NCBI GenBank assembly: GCA_038205805.1
Contig: JBBRBO010000011.1
Span: forward strand, 1 to 55,188
Length of the DNA: 55,188 bases
Direction of reading: 5' to 3'
From: JBBSBY01 sp038205805
Lineage (GTDB): Bacteria > Desulfobacterota > Desulfomonilia > Desulfomonilales > Desulfomonilaceae
This document shows positions 17,638 to 25,790 of the stretch, piece by piece; positions within the stretch are counted from its first letter, which is position 1; each line of letters starts with the position of its first letter. A program made the position numbers and the translations under genes. Below the pieces are notes generated by a model. That model ran no database searches. It was not told where the DNA came from and saw only the letters and a program-made list of their open reading frames with translations.

Positions 17638-19560
17638 TTGAAAAAGGTTGTTGTCCGCTTCATGCCTGATAACGTCACCATAGAATCTGAACCCGGCCGG
17701 ACGTTGCTGGATATAGCGCTCGACGCAGGTGTATTTATACCGGCCGCGTGCGGAGGAGCAGGAGGATGCGGGCAATGTAAAGTCAAGGTAGTCTCCGGAA
17801 CGGTGGAATCTCCTGAAACGGGCAAGATCTCACAAGCGGCAAAAGCTGAGGGATACACCTTGGCGTGTCAGTCGCACGTAAAGGACGACGTGGTTGTCGA
17901 GACCCCCAAAGCCAAGCTTGGACGCAAAGTCGTCCCACGTGACGAAACCGAACGTATGAGCGCCACCGCTCAGCCAATGGAGTCGCCGCTCCATCCCGAG
18001 CCCGATCCAATGACGGTGCGCGTGTATATGAGCCCGACGCCTCCCAGCGTTACCGACAACTCTAGTGATTATGAACGCATTCTCCGGACGCTGAAGACCG
18101 AGCACGACATGTTCCCCGTAAGGGCGGATCTCGCAGCGATCAAGGAAATACCGCGAAATGTCCGCGCCGAGGATTGGAAATTCACCGCCTGCTTACGAAT
18201 CGAGGACATCTGCGGCGAGGAAGGCCGTAAGGCCTATCAGTTGCTCCATGTGGCGCCGGGTCATCTCAGGGAGTCCGCTACCGCAGTGGCCATCGACATC
18301 GGCACGACCTCCCTTTGGGGCGAATTGATTGATTTAGACACGGGCGAGGTTTTGTCAAAGGCTTCCCGCTATAACCCGCAGATCGCGATGGGCGACGATG
18401 TCATCAGCAGGATTGTCTTCGCCCTCAAAAAAGACGGAGGAGAAAAGCTTCAGCAGCAAGTCGTAAGGGGATTGAACGAGATCATCGGCGAGCTGATCGA
18501 GAAAACCGGTCGCTCCAAAGAACGCATCGCCTACATGGTGGCCGCCGGTAATACCGTAATGACGCACCTATTCCTCGGGTTATATCCCAAGTTCTTGCGG
18601 GAAACCCCCTACGTGCCGGTCGCGCAACATTTGGAACCCGTTCCGGCGCAAGACCTGGGATTGAACATGCCGTCCCACTCGTTTGTGCGAGTCATCCCCG
18701 GAGTTGCCTCGTACGTGGGCGGCGACATTGTGGCGGGGGTTCTCGCCAACTGCATGTGGCAATCCGATGAAATGACGCTGTTTATCGACATTGGGACCAA
18801 TGGCGAAATCGTAGCCGGCAACAAAGACTTGCTCATGACCGCATCGTGTTCCGCCGGACCCGCCTTTGAGGGTGGCGGGCTTGAGTACGGTATGCGAGCC
18901 GCCCCAGGCGCTATAGAGAATATCCTCATAGACGCGGAATCTTACGAGCCCATGATAAAAACCGTGGGAAGTAAACCTGCTGTAGGCATCTGTGGATCAG
19001 GAATTATCAATATTATTTCCCAAATGCTCAGAACAGGGATACTCAACCAGAACGCCAAATACGAAGAAACGCCGAATACCGAGAGAGTCCGCTCCGGGCG
19101 TAGCGGTAGAGAATACGTGGTGTGTAGAGCGGCGGAAAGCGGCTTAGAAGAGGACATCATCCTCTCCGAAGTGGATTTGGACAACATTATCAGGGCAAAA
19201 GCGGCGATGTTCTCCGGTTACACCTGTTTGCTCGAAAAAATCGGGCTGGATGTGAACGCCCTGGATCGCGTAATCATCGCCGGCGCCTTCGGCAGCTTCA
19301 TCAATCTCGATCATGCGGTGACAATCGGATTGCTCCCGGATATCCCACGGGACAAGTTTACGTTTATCGGCAATTCATCGCTCAAGGGAGCACGGCTTGC
19401 GGCTATAGACCGATCCCTTTTCGCCAAATCCGGAGAAATCGCTAAGGCCATGATGAATGTCGAATTGTCCGAAGATCCCAAATACATGGATAACTTCATG
19501 GCGGCTCTTTTTCTCCCTCATACGAGAGAAGAATTGTTTCCTACGGTCAAATTGCCGTAA
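17638..19560 (+). CDS. ASKHA-domain ferredoxin, reductive activator of corrinoid proteins (RACo-like)
   Basis: 640 residues. An N-terminal [2Fe-2S] domain has Cys38, Cys44, Cys47 (CGGAGGCGQC) and Cys77. Linker and middle domains lead to a C-terminal ATPase of the ASKHA/DUF4445 type (AIDIGTTSLWGEL, FIDIGTNGEIVAG, GSGIINIISQ, IIAGAFGSF). This is the layout of RACo, which uses ATP to re-reduce inactive Co(II) corrinoid proteins of methyltransferase systems. No corrinoid protein or methyltransferase is encoded beside it. Start: TTG at 17638, with GGAGG five bases before it; ATG at 17626 is an alternative four codons upstream but lacks a ribosome site. Confidence 0.88.
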   Translation: MKKVVVRFMPDNVTIESEPGRTLLDIALDAGVFIPAACGGAGGCGQCKVKVVSGTVESPETGKISQAAKAEGYTLACQSHVKDDVVVETPKAKLGRKVVPRDETERMSATAQPMESPLHPEPDPMTVRVYMSPTPPSVTDNSSDYERILRTLKTEHDMFPVRADLAAIKEIPRNVRAEDWKFTACLRIEDICGEEGRKAYQLLHVAPGHLRESATAVAIDIGTTSLWGELIDLDTGEVLSKASRYNPQIAMGDDVISRIVFALKKDGGEKLQQQVVRGLNEIIGELIEKTGRSKERIAYMVAAGNTVMTHLFLGLYPKFLRETPYVPVAQHLEPVPAQDLGLNMPSHSFVRVIPGVASYVGGDIVAGVLANCMWQSDEMTLFIDIGTNGEIVAGNKDLLMTASCSAGPAFEGGGLEYGMRAAPGAIENILIDAESYEPMIKTVGSKPAVGICGSGIINIISQMLRTGILNQNAKYEETPNTERVRSGRSGREYVVCRAAESGLEEDIILSEVDLDNIIRAKAAMFSGYTCLLEKIGLDVNALDRVIIAGAFGSFINLDHAVTIGLLPDIPRDKFTFIGNSSLKGARLAAIDRSLFAKSGEIAKAMMNVELSEDPKYMDNFMAALFLPHTREELFPTVKLP

Positions 19561-19750
19561 CACCGTGCGCAGGTTATCGCTTCGGCGCGTAGAGAAGTCT
19601 TCACCGCCGCAGGAGAGCTTCACCCTTGGTTTACGTATGGAATCACCCGCGGGCGGCGTGTAGTTCAATCGCATTTGATAATTTAGCCGTTCTCATCGGA
19701 GTTCGGCCTACTCACGGAGAGTGTGAAAATCGGAGGTCTTTAGTCGGGAA

Positions 19751-20326
19751 ATGTCCACCACCTCACCCCCAAAAAAAGTTCTCCCCGCAAAAAAAATCAT
19801 TGCCGACATCCGTGCGGGTTTGTCGGACAACGAACTTATGTCGCAGTACCAGCTCTCCAAACAGGGACTAAAGAGCGCGTTCAGCAAACTCCTGAAAATG
19901 AGATTGCTCAAAGAGGCCGACTTCTACAACCGACCGGCCCAAAATCCTCCGCCTCTCCGCCAACCGAGCTTAGCCGAAGACACCGTCATCGTAGCGGATG
20001 ATAGAGAATCATGGCGGCTCATACCCAAAATTCCTATTCCCATCTACGGAAATAATCCGGCTATAAAAGGCGAAATCCTCAACCTCAGCGAAAGAGGCCT
20101 AGGTATTCACGGCATCAGTGGAGTAGTCGGTCAAAAGCGCAACTTTGTCGTCATGCCCCAAGAATACCTGCCCATCGAGCCGATTACCTTCGAGGCGATA
20201 TGCGTCTGGAAATCGAAAGATGATGTACAGGGGGCGACGGTGGGTTTTCAAATTACCGCCATTTCAGAAGAGGCTATCGTCCAGCTTCGCAACTTACTTG
20301 ACTTTATAGACGAGGATGAACCGTAA
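19751..20326 (+). CDS. PilZ-domain protein with N-terminal helical (HTH-like) region
   Basis: 191 residues. Residues about 15-55 (KKIIADIRAGLSDNELMSQY...) resemble a helix-turn-helix found before PilZ domains. The C-terminal PilZ domain shows both c-di-GMP contacts: RESWR (RxxxR) near residue 85 and NLSERGLG ([D/N]xSxxG) near 115. It should therefore bind cyclic di-GMP. DNA binding is a guess. The stop codon lies inside a perfect 16-bp palindrome (20321-20336). Confidence 0.83.
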   Translation: MSTTSPPKKVLPAKKIIADIRAGLSDNELMSQYQLSKQGLKSAFSKLLKMRLLKEADFYNRPAQNPPPLRQPSLAEDTVIVADDRESWRLIPKIPIPIYGNNPAIKGEILNLSERGLGIHGISGVVGQKRNFVVMPQEYLPIEPITFEAICVWKSKDDVQGATVGFQITAISEEAIVQLRNLLDFIDEDEP

Positions 20327-20336
20327 CCGGTTACGG
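20321..20336. repeat. Perfect palindrome of P1 type over a stop codon
   Basis: CCGTAACCGGTTACGG contains the TAA stop of the PilZ gene and the GGTTAC core of P1. A further P1-like half, CCCGGTGAACC, begins at 20397. Confidence 0.7.
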
Positions 20337-20695
20337 GGATCACCCGAACACTTGTAATTACATATGAGTGGTCCAGCGCGCATACCCGTCGCAAGCCCGG
20401 TGAACCAATACGGATGAAACCGCACTTAGGTATATGCTATTTCACTATAGTTCACATTAACCCATATTACAAGCTGTTTAGCCGCGTCATTGAACACCTT
20501 CTTCCCTTGTGTGAAACCACTTTCAGATCAAGCTTCGCGTAAAAAATTGGTTCTTTTTCAAAAAACGACGATTTTTGCGATTCGGTGTCATAAAAAATGG
20601 ATGACCGATTTGGACCAAGGAGCCGTGTCTGAACAGTCAAGATGAGCCTTCAGAGTTTTCGCCGGCGCCTGTCATTTCACCATAGAATGCTTAAA
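20337..20695. other. Intergenic region before the YqjD-like operon
   Basis: About 360 bp. One P1-like half at about 20397-20406 and A/T-rich runs around 20540-20600; no gene seen. Confidence 0.5.
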
Positions 20696-20724
20696 TTAAC
20701 ATGTATACGGAGAAACTTTATTAT
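20696..20724 (+). promoter_or_regulatory. Sigma-70 promoter of the membrane-protein operon
   Basis: TTAACA (20696-20701), exactly 17 nt, TATTAT (20719-20724); each box is 5/6 to consensus. The first gene starts 49 nt downstream. Confidence 0.65.
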
Positions 20725-20772
20725 AGGTTAAGGGACATACTTATCAATTATAGTTTCTCGTGAGGTGCAATT

Positions 20773-21108
20773 ATGGAAACAGGGTCCTTTGAATCGACGA
20801 ATACTGAATTGCAAAGGAAACACGGTCAGACATCAAGTTCCAGTTTCGACGACGTGAAACATTCTATCGCCGACAAGCTGCAAAGTGTAGCCAAGGACAT
20901 GAAAGACGGTGAGATGTCTCAGGTAATGGGCGAATATGGCCCGCAAGTATCCAATGTTCTCAATAAGTCGGCCGAGTATATTCACAAATTCGACTACAGA
21001 GACGTAAACGACAAAGTTCAAGGTTATGTTAAGGAAAAACCCGGCCCGGCCTTACTCATCGCCGGAGCTGTGGGGCTTATTATCGGGGCTCTATTTAGGA
21101 GACGATAG
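20773..21108 (+). CDS. YqjD/ElaB-like membrane-anchored protein
   Basis: 111 residues. A soluble, mostly helical N-terminal part (1-85) and a single C-terminal membrane segment with a glycine pattern (LLIAGAVGLIIGALF) ending in RRR. This layout is that of YqjD/ElaB proteins, which in E. coli attach ribosomes to the inner membrane in stationary phase; that role is not shown for this homologue. First gene of a four-gene operon, 22 bp from the next. Confidence 0.68.
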   Translation: METGSFESTNTELQRKHGQTSSSSFDDVKHSIADKLQSVAKDMKDGEMSQVMGEYGPQVSNVLNKSAEYIHKFDYRDVNDKVQGYVKEKPGPALLIAGAVGLIIGALFRRR

Positions 21109-21130
21109 GCGGCAAGGAGGCAATTTTGCC

Positions 21131-21523
21131 ATGAACAATGAACGTTTTGTTAATGAACCTTCAATTGAGGATTATTCAATGCCGCGAGCCTCCTTTACCG
21201 AATTACTAGGCCAAATGGTCAATCAGTCCTCAGTCTTGGTAAAAGATGAGATTGCGCTGGTAAAACAAGAGGCCCGGGAAAAGCTGGAAGATCTGAAGGT
21301 AGGCGCCGCGATTATAGCGGCCGGAGCGGTTGTATGCTTCTTCGCTATTGCAGCCCTATGGGTTGCAGCGATTATAGCTTTAACAGCATATATGGATCCC
21401 GCAATCGCTGCGCTCTTAATGGCGGTAGTACTCGGAGTAATCGGTGGTGTTGTGGTGTATTTTGGGATCCGAGAACTCAAAGGAGTGGGACCAACCGATT
21501 CGAGTGATACCTTAGATCACTAA
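21131..21523 (+). CDS. YqjE/phage-holin-superfamily-III-like membrane protein
   Basis: 130 residues. Soluble N-terminal helix with DEIALVKQEAREKLEDLK, then two membrane segments (about 57-80 and 87-112). This matches the putative actinobacterial-holin-X/YqjE family, commonly encoded next to YqjD-type proteins. AAGGAGG precedes the ATG by 10 bases. Despite the family name there is no phage context. Confidence 0.78.
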   Translation: MNNERFVNEPSIEDYSMPRASFTELLGQMVNQSSVLVKDEIALVKQEAREKLEDLKVGAAIIAAGAVVCFFAIAALWVAAIIALTAYMDPAIAALLMAVVLGVIGGVVVYFGIRELKGVGPTDSSDTLDH

Positions 21524-21536
21524 AGGAGAGTGGAGC

Positions 21537-22016
21537 ATGCAGGATATACATGAAAATTCTAAAAGCGATGACCACCGCAGCGCCGATGTCATTCGCCGAG
21601 AGATCGCCGCCAAGAAAGATGACTTGGCCGACACGGTGGATCAACTCGGTGAGGCCATAAAGGAAAAAACGGATTGGCGGAACTATGTGCGAGATTACCC
21701 GTTGGCCGCTCTTGGAGTAGCCGCCGGTGTCGGACTCGTTGCCTCGGCAATTTTCAAGCGTCGTGAAGATCCAATAGAGAGATTTGTTGATGCTGTTTCC
21801 GAACGCCTGGGAGGGCAACCACAGCAGAAAAGCGCAATTAAATTGACGTTGATGGGATTCGCCGGAAAAGCGGCTATGAATTGGCTTCAGAGCCAAAGCT
21901 CAAGCGCTAAGGAGACCTCAGATGCTCCTGAGGATCGGAAGCAAAGACCGAGATATTCGCCACCGGTTCGAAAAAGAACCTACGGCGAACGTGAAATTGG
22001 TCCAATGGCTCAGTAA
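21537..22016 (+). CDS. DUF3618-type membrane-anchored protein
   Basis: 159 residues. The N-terminal ADVIRREIAAKKDDLADTVD is the hallmark of DUF3618; one membrane segment at about 57-78 (PLAALGVAAGVGLVASAIF), then a polar tail rich in Pro, Arg and Lys. AAAGGAG lies before the ATG; only 13 bp separate it from the previous gene. Role unknown; probably envelope stress, by association with YqjDE. Confidence 0.78.
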   Translation: MQDIHENSKSDDHRSADVIRREIAAKKDDLADTVDQLGEAIKEKTDWRNYVRDYPLAALGVAAGVGLVASAIFKRREDPIERFVDAVSERLGGQPQQKSAIKLTLMGFAGKAAMNWLQSQSSSAKETSDAPEDRKQRPRYSPPVRKRTYGEREIGPMAQ

Positions 22017-22057
22017 GAGCTTATGACTGAATTATTATACCTAAGGAGAATTGAACA

Positions 22058-22510
22058 ATGAAAACTAATGACATGAACCCGACCAGAGAACCCTTCGAGC
22101 ATAAACCCGGTTCTACCGAGCCCACCCCCCGAGATAGAGGCACACACGTGGATTCGAGTGGAGATCACATGAAACCTTCACAGCACATCGGTAAGGACTC
22201 CGCGCGTGAGTCATCGGAAGGCGTGATCCCGCAAAAGTACATTGATAAAGGCGCCGAGGCCTATAACAGGACAGAAGAAATGGCTTCCCAGGCTTACGAA
22301 AAAACCAGCGAAGTCATGCACGACACATATCATCAGGCTAGTAAGTACGCCAGAAACAACCCTGAGACCACAACGCTCTTGGCGTTCGGCGCTGGATTGG
22401 CCGTGGGTCTATTGTTCGGCGGTACACGCCGCAGCAGCTCCAGCCGCTACTATGCGGAGCCCGTTGTAGATGCGCTGTATGACGTGGCGATGGGCTTTTT
22501 GCGCCGCTAA
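22058..22510 (+). CDS. YqjD-like protein with long polar N-terminus
   Basis: 150 residues. Residues 1-65 are polar and probably disordered. A helical segment rich in YxxT/YxKT follows (AYNRTEEMASQAYEKT...), then a glycine-rich membrane segment (LLAFGAGLAVGLLFGGT) and a short tail. Last gene of the operon; AAGGAG precedes the start. A terminator-like hairpin follows at 22665. Confidence 0.72.
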   Translation: MKTNDMNPTREPFEHKPGSTEPTPRDRGTHVDSSGDHMKPSQHIGKDSARESSEGVIPQKYIDKGAEAYNRTEEMASQAYEKTSEVMHDTYHQASKYARNNPETTTLLAFGAGLAVGLLFGGTRRSSSSRYYAEPVVDALYDVAMGFLRR

Positions 22511-22664
22511 ACCCCGGCCGCAGGCGTGCTGTGTGTAAAATGAAGCGTCTTTGTCGCCGTATACCAATTTCTCACACCTGAATGCTCGTGCGTACAGATG
22601 ATGAGCGGCGTCAAAGGCGTATTCCTCAACGCAGCCGAATTCACGGCCATCTGAACTACTAATC

Positions 22665-22695
22665 AGGAGCCTACCTACTATGGGCTCCTTCTTAC
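22665..22695 (+). terminator. Putative terminator of the YqjD-like operon
   Basis: AGGAGCC (22665-22671) and GGCTCCT (22683-22689), 11-nt loop, followed by a weak T-rich TCTTACGTTCT. 155 nt after the last stop. Confidence 0.5.
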
Positions 22696-22748
22696 GTTCT
22701 GTACGACGCTCGCCTCTGGCGCTCGTTCCGCTAAACTTCCCCGATTGC

Positions 22749-23843
22749 TCACGTGTCTTCGTAAATGCGTATCTGTCTATAGAAGAACGGCTTGAGCACT
22801 TTAAGCCCCAATACTGACAGATAGGGTTTCACTTTTGCTGAGAGCTTCGAACGCGATCCCAAACACCGGCGACAATGGGGGTGTTCCAGACGCCCTTTCT
22901 GAAATCCCAACGCAATCTCTTTCAGAGCGGGACAGCCCAAAATATCCATGAGACTCGCTTTGTTTAGATCGCCGATTACCGTCCGTCCATCGTAATCCAC
23001 ACAGCAAAGCGTCACTTCACCGGAATAGAGAACCGCAAAGTGATCGCGCATCCCAAAGCAATACCCACGCTCCGCTTCCACTATTTTCTCTTGCGAGAAA
23101 GCATTTCCCCAGTCCGTAAGAACGTATGTCTCGATGAATATCTTGGGGTAAAGCTCCACCACGTTCCAAGCGTAAATCTTTATCTTGTTGATCTTGGACA
23201 GGATACCCGGGCTATCCAGTGGGATACTCAAGCGGTCATATATCATGCGTGTCCACTCAAAGATGGTCTCTCTCAGCGCCCGGGACGAAGCCAAGAACGG
23301 CGGAATACCCAATTGCGACCGCATGCCTTTGGCGAATGCCGTGGTCATGACGCGAATTTTGAATATGGGGGGATTCTCCGTTTGACGACAAGCCGCAAGC
23401 AGGTCGAGGACACCTCGGGTGTACTTCTCGAAATCCATATTTGTCCCACGAGTAGCTCGAAAGCTCTCCGCATCCGGCGTTTGGAGAGAAATATCGATCT
23501 GGTGGAGTTCACGCGCAGCCAGCCTCTCGATCATCTTAGGAGTAAGGAGCGCGCCGTTCGTGGTGAGCCCGACCTTGACCCCAATTTCTTTGGCGTGATC
23601 CACAATTTCAAAGAACTGCGGATGAAGAAGAGGTTCACCCATGACATGAAAGGTCACCTTGTCGGCCAAGTCCGCTTCGGCTATTTGGTCCAGCGCGGAA
23701 AAGGCCAGCTTGCCGTCCATGAAACCGAGAGGTCTCGTCATGAGACAATCCGGGCAAAACGAGCATGAAAAATTACAACGATTCGTGAGTTCCAGATGAA
23801 TCCGCTGGAACTTGCTCGGTAAATACTCAGGTAATGTGGTCAT
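22749..23843 (-). CDS. Radical SAM/SPASM-domain protein
   Basis: 364 residues. SAM-cluster motif CNFSCSFC (Cys23, 27, 30) preceded by HLELTNR, then a (beta/alpha) barrel with MGEPLLHP and LTTNGALL. The C-terminal auxiliary-cluster region has CCVDYDG and the paired cysteines CRRCLG, typical of SPASM/twitch enzymes. These usually modify peptides or carry out maturation steps; no peptide substrate is encoded nearby. It stands alone between a plus-strand operon and nupC. Confidence 0.87.
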   Translation of the reverse strand: MTTLPEYLPSKFQRIHLELTNRCNFSCSFCPDCLMTRPLGFMDGKLAFSALDQIAEADLADKVTFHVMGEPLLHPQFFEIVDHAKEIGVKVGLTTNGALLTPKMIERLAARELHQIDISLQTPDAESFRATRGTNMDFEKYTRGVLDLLAACRQTENPPIFKIRVMTTAFAKGMRSQLGIPPFLASSRALRETIFEWTRMIYDRLSIPLDSPGILSKINKIKIYAWNVVELYPKIFIETYVLTDWGNAFSQEKIVEAERGYCFGMRDHFAVLYSGEVTLCCVDYDGRTVIGDLNKASLMDILGCPALKEIALGFQKGRLEHPHCRRCLGSRSKLSAKVKPYLSVLGLKVLKPFFYRQIRIYEDT

Positions 23844-23877
23844 AAGTTCTCATAATCCATGATATAGCGCATGGGAA

Positions 23878-25077
23878 TTACTCCCACGAAAGCGTTCCCG
23901 CAACCGCGGCGGTCAGGAGTCCCGCCAAAAATCCCGTAAGCAGCGCTTTTAGTCCCAAGTCAATGACGTCTTTTTTTCTCTCAGGCGCAATGGCCGAAAT
24001 CCCGCCGATCAATATGGCCAAGCTACCGAAATTTGCAAACGAAGCCAAGGCATACGTGAGCATCATAGCGGCGCGAGGACCTAATAGACCGGCGTCCATC
24101 ATCTCCTTCATCTTGGCGTACGCCAACCATTCATTGAAAAAAACCTTAATGGCCAACAAATTCCCCGCCCTAACGCAATCATCCCACGGGATACCGATGA
24201 GAAACGCCACCGGAGCGAAGGCGTATCCTCCCAAGCTGTCGAAAGAGGAACCGAACAATCCCAGAATGGAATTCAGAATATGAATGATGGACACGAACGC
24301 CAAGAGGATAGCCGCAATGGTTGCGGTAAGCTTCAGTCCGTCCACCGCTCCGTTCGCTGCGGCTTCCACGACGCCGGTTTCCGGAGGAAGAAGCATGTTC
24401 CACTGTATGCGTCCACCCGTCTCAGGCTCTTCCGTCTCGGGCACCATCATCTTGGAGAGCGCCAGGGCCGCCGGCGCGTGCATGAGACTCGCCGCCAATA
24501 TGTAACCGGGATTCGCTCCGAAGACGTTCACATACACGGCCATAACCGATCCCGCTATGGTGGCCATGAAGCACGTCATGACGGTGAACAGTTCGGATCG
24601 GGTCATCTTCCCGAGAACCGTCTTGAGCGCCGTAACAGCCTCGATCCCCATGAATATGAACATGGTTGCGGCTAGAGTCTCGGCCCCCGATGTTCGCATG
24701 GTTCGTTGCATCACGAGGGCGAGGCCGTAGATAATCGCCGGCAGCGCACGCAGGTAATTCAGCACGGCCATGACCGAACTGACAAAGATAATGACTGCGG
24801 CCATGTGAAGTATAACGAAGTCTTTGTTTTCCGTAAGTGAACCAAAGAGGAACTTGGCGCCCACTCCGGCAAACTCGTATATGAGCGAAAAAAACCTTTG
24901 GGCGACGGCAAATATTTCCGCAGGATAGGTCTTCAGGAGGAGGATCGCCAAGACGTACTGCAAGGCCAAACCCCACACGGTAAGCGACCAGCGGATTCTT
25001 CGTCGATCCTGAGACCACAGGAAACAGAAGAGCAGGACGCTCGCAATTCCCACGAAGCTCATACAAACAGCCGGCAT
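23878..25077 (-). CDS. Concentrative nucleoside transporter (NupC/CNT family)
   Basis: 399 residues with about ten membrane segments. Conserved CNT blocks are visible: SGAETLAATMFIFMGIEA, TIAGSVMAVYV, a GGYAFAPVAFLIG-like segment, and SFANFGSLAILIGGISAIAPERK. Imports nucleosides with H+ or Na+. Start placed at ATG 25077 (MPAVCMSF), which begins the first membrane segment; GAGG lies upstream. Same strand as the radical SAM gene, 34 bp before it, so the two may be cotranscribed. Confidence 0.9.
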   Translation of the reverse strand: MPAVCMSFVGIASVLLFCFLWSQDRRRIRWSLTVWGLALQYVLAILLLKTYPAEIFAVAQRFFSLIYEFAGVGAKFLFGSLTENKDFVILHMAAVIIFVSSVMAVLNYLRALPAIIYGLALVMQRTMRTSGAETLAATMFIFMGIEAVTALKTVLGKMTRSELFTVMTCFMATIAGSVMAVYVNVFGANPGYILAASLMHAPAALALSKMMVPETEEPETGGRIQWNMLLPPETGVVEAAANGAVDGLKLTATIAAILLAFVSIIHILNSILGLFGSSFDSLGGYAFAPVAFLIGIPWDDCVRAGNLLAIKVFFNEWLAYAKMKEMMDAGLLGPRAAMMLTYALASFANFGSLAILIGGISAIAPERKKDVIDLGLKALLTGFLAGLLTAAVAGTLSWE

Positions 25078-25640
25078 TGTTCGGCGCCCTCTATCGTAGC
25101 AGTTAGCGTCAAAGGATATGCTGTAACGGCGCGTTGAGACCACCGCCGCAACTCGGGGTTACGTATGGGGCGGTCCCGAAATCACTGGATCGAAGAACGG
25201 TCACCATACCATTGCGCCCCCGCAAAAGAAACGCCGCAGGAGGTCATTGAGGTGGACGGTGAGGACGCGCGGCCGGTGTGATTACCCCTCGTAATTCCAT
25301 GGGCCGCTAAAACGGCAGGCGTACGCGCCATACACTCCCGCGACGAAACGTGTGCGAAATCAAATGTTCCAGTGGCTGAAAAATCTTACAAGGAGAATGG
25401 CTATAGTGCGATTCAGTGGTAGCTTTTCCGCTTTGCTTCCTTTAGAATAGAGGGCGTAAGGAGCGAACATTTGCGGCTGTGTCCCCTTTGGAGATTCTTC
25501 CAGAAAACTTACTTGATTGATACCTTCGGGACAGGTTTTTTGGGGGAAATGATTGCACTTCGCAGCGAGGCATGCAGCCTTTGCTTGCCGGTCAGGGCTG
25601 AATCGACATGAGCTAATTAGTATAAAGCTATTTATATATA
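25078..25640. other. Divergent intergenic region
   Basis: More than 500 bp between nupC (minus) and the PAS gene (plus). A P1-like GAACGGTCACC lies near 25194. No gene or clear structured RNA seen. Confidence 0.5.
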
Positions 25641-25669
25641 TTGACTTCTCCTTTCTAGCCGACTACAGT
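25641..25669 (+). promoter_or_regulatory. Putative promoter of the PAS gene
   Basis: TTGACT (25641-25646), 17-nt spacer, TACAGT (25664-25669), in an AT-rich stretch 120 nt before the start. Confidence 0.45.
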
Positions 25670-25790
25670 CGAAATGTATTCTCAGGTATGAACAATGATC
25701 ACTTTAGTACGTTTTCATACAATTTCACAAACAAGGCGCTCTTTACAATTCATTTTCAGAAGTGAGCGCTAGGACGAACGGGGGGACTTT

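Noticed and set aside
21131..21523. Prophage holin
   Set aside because: The protein belongs to the so-called holin superfamily III, but its neighbours are YqjD-like stress proteins and no phage gene is present.
25553..25765. 70-codon frame before the PAS gene
   Set aside because: It covers the probable PAS promoter, lacks a ribosome site and resembles no family.
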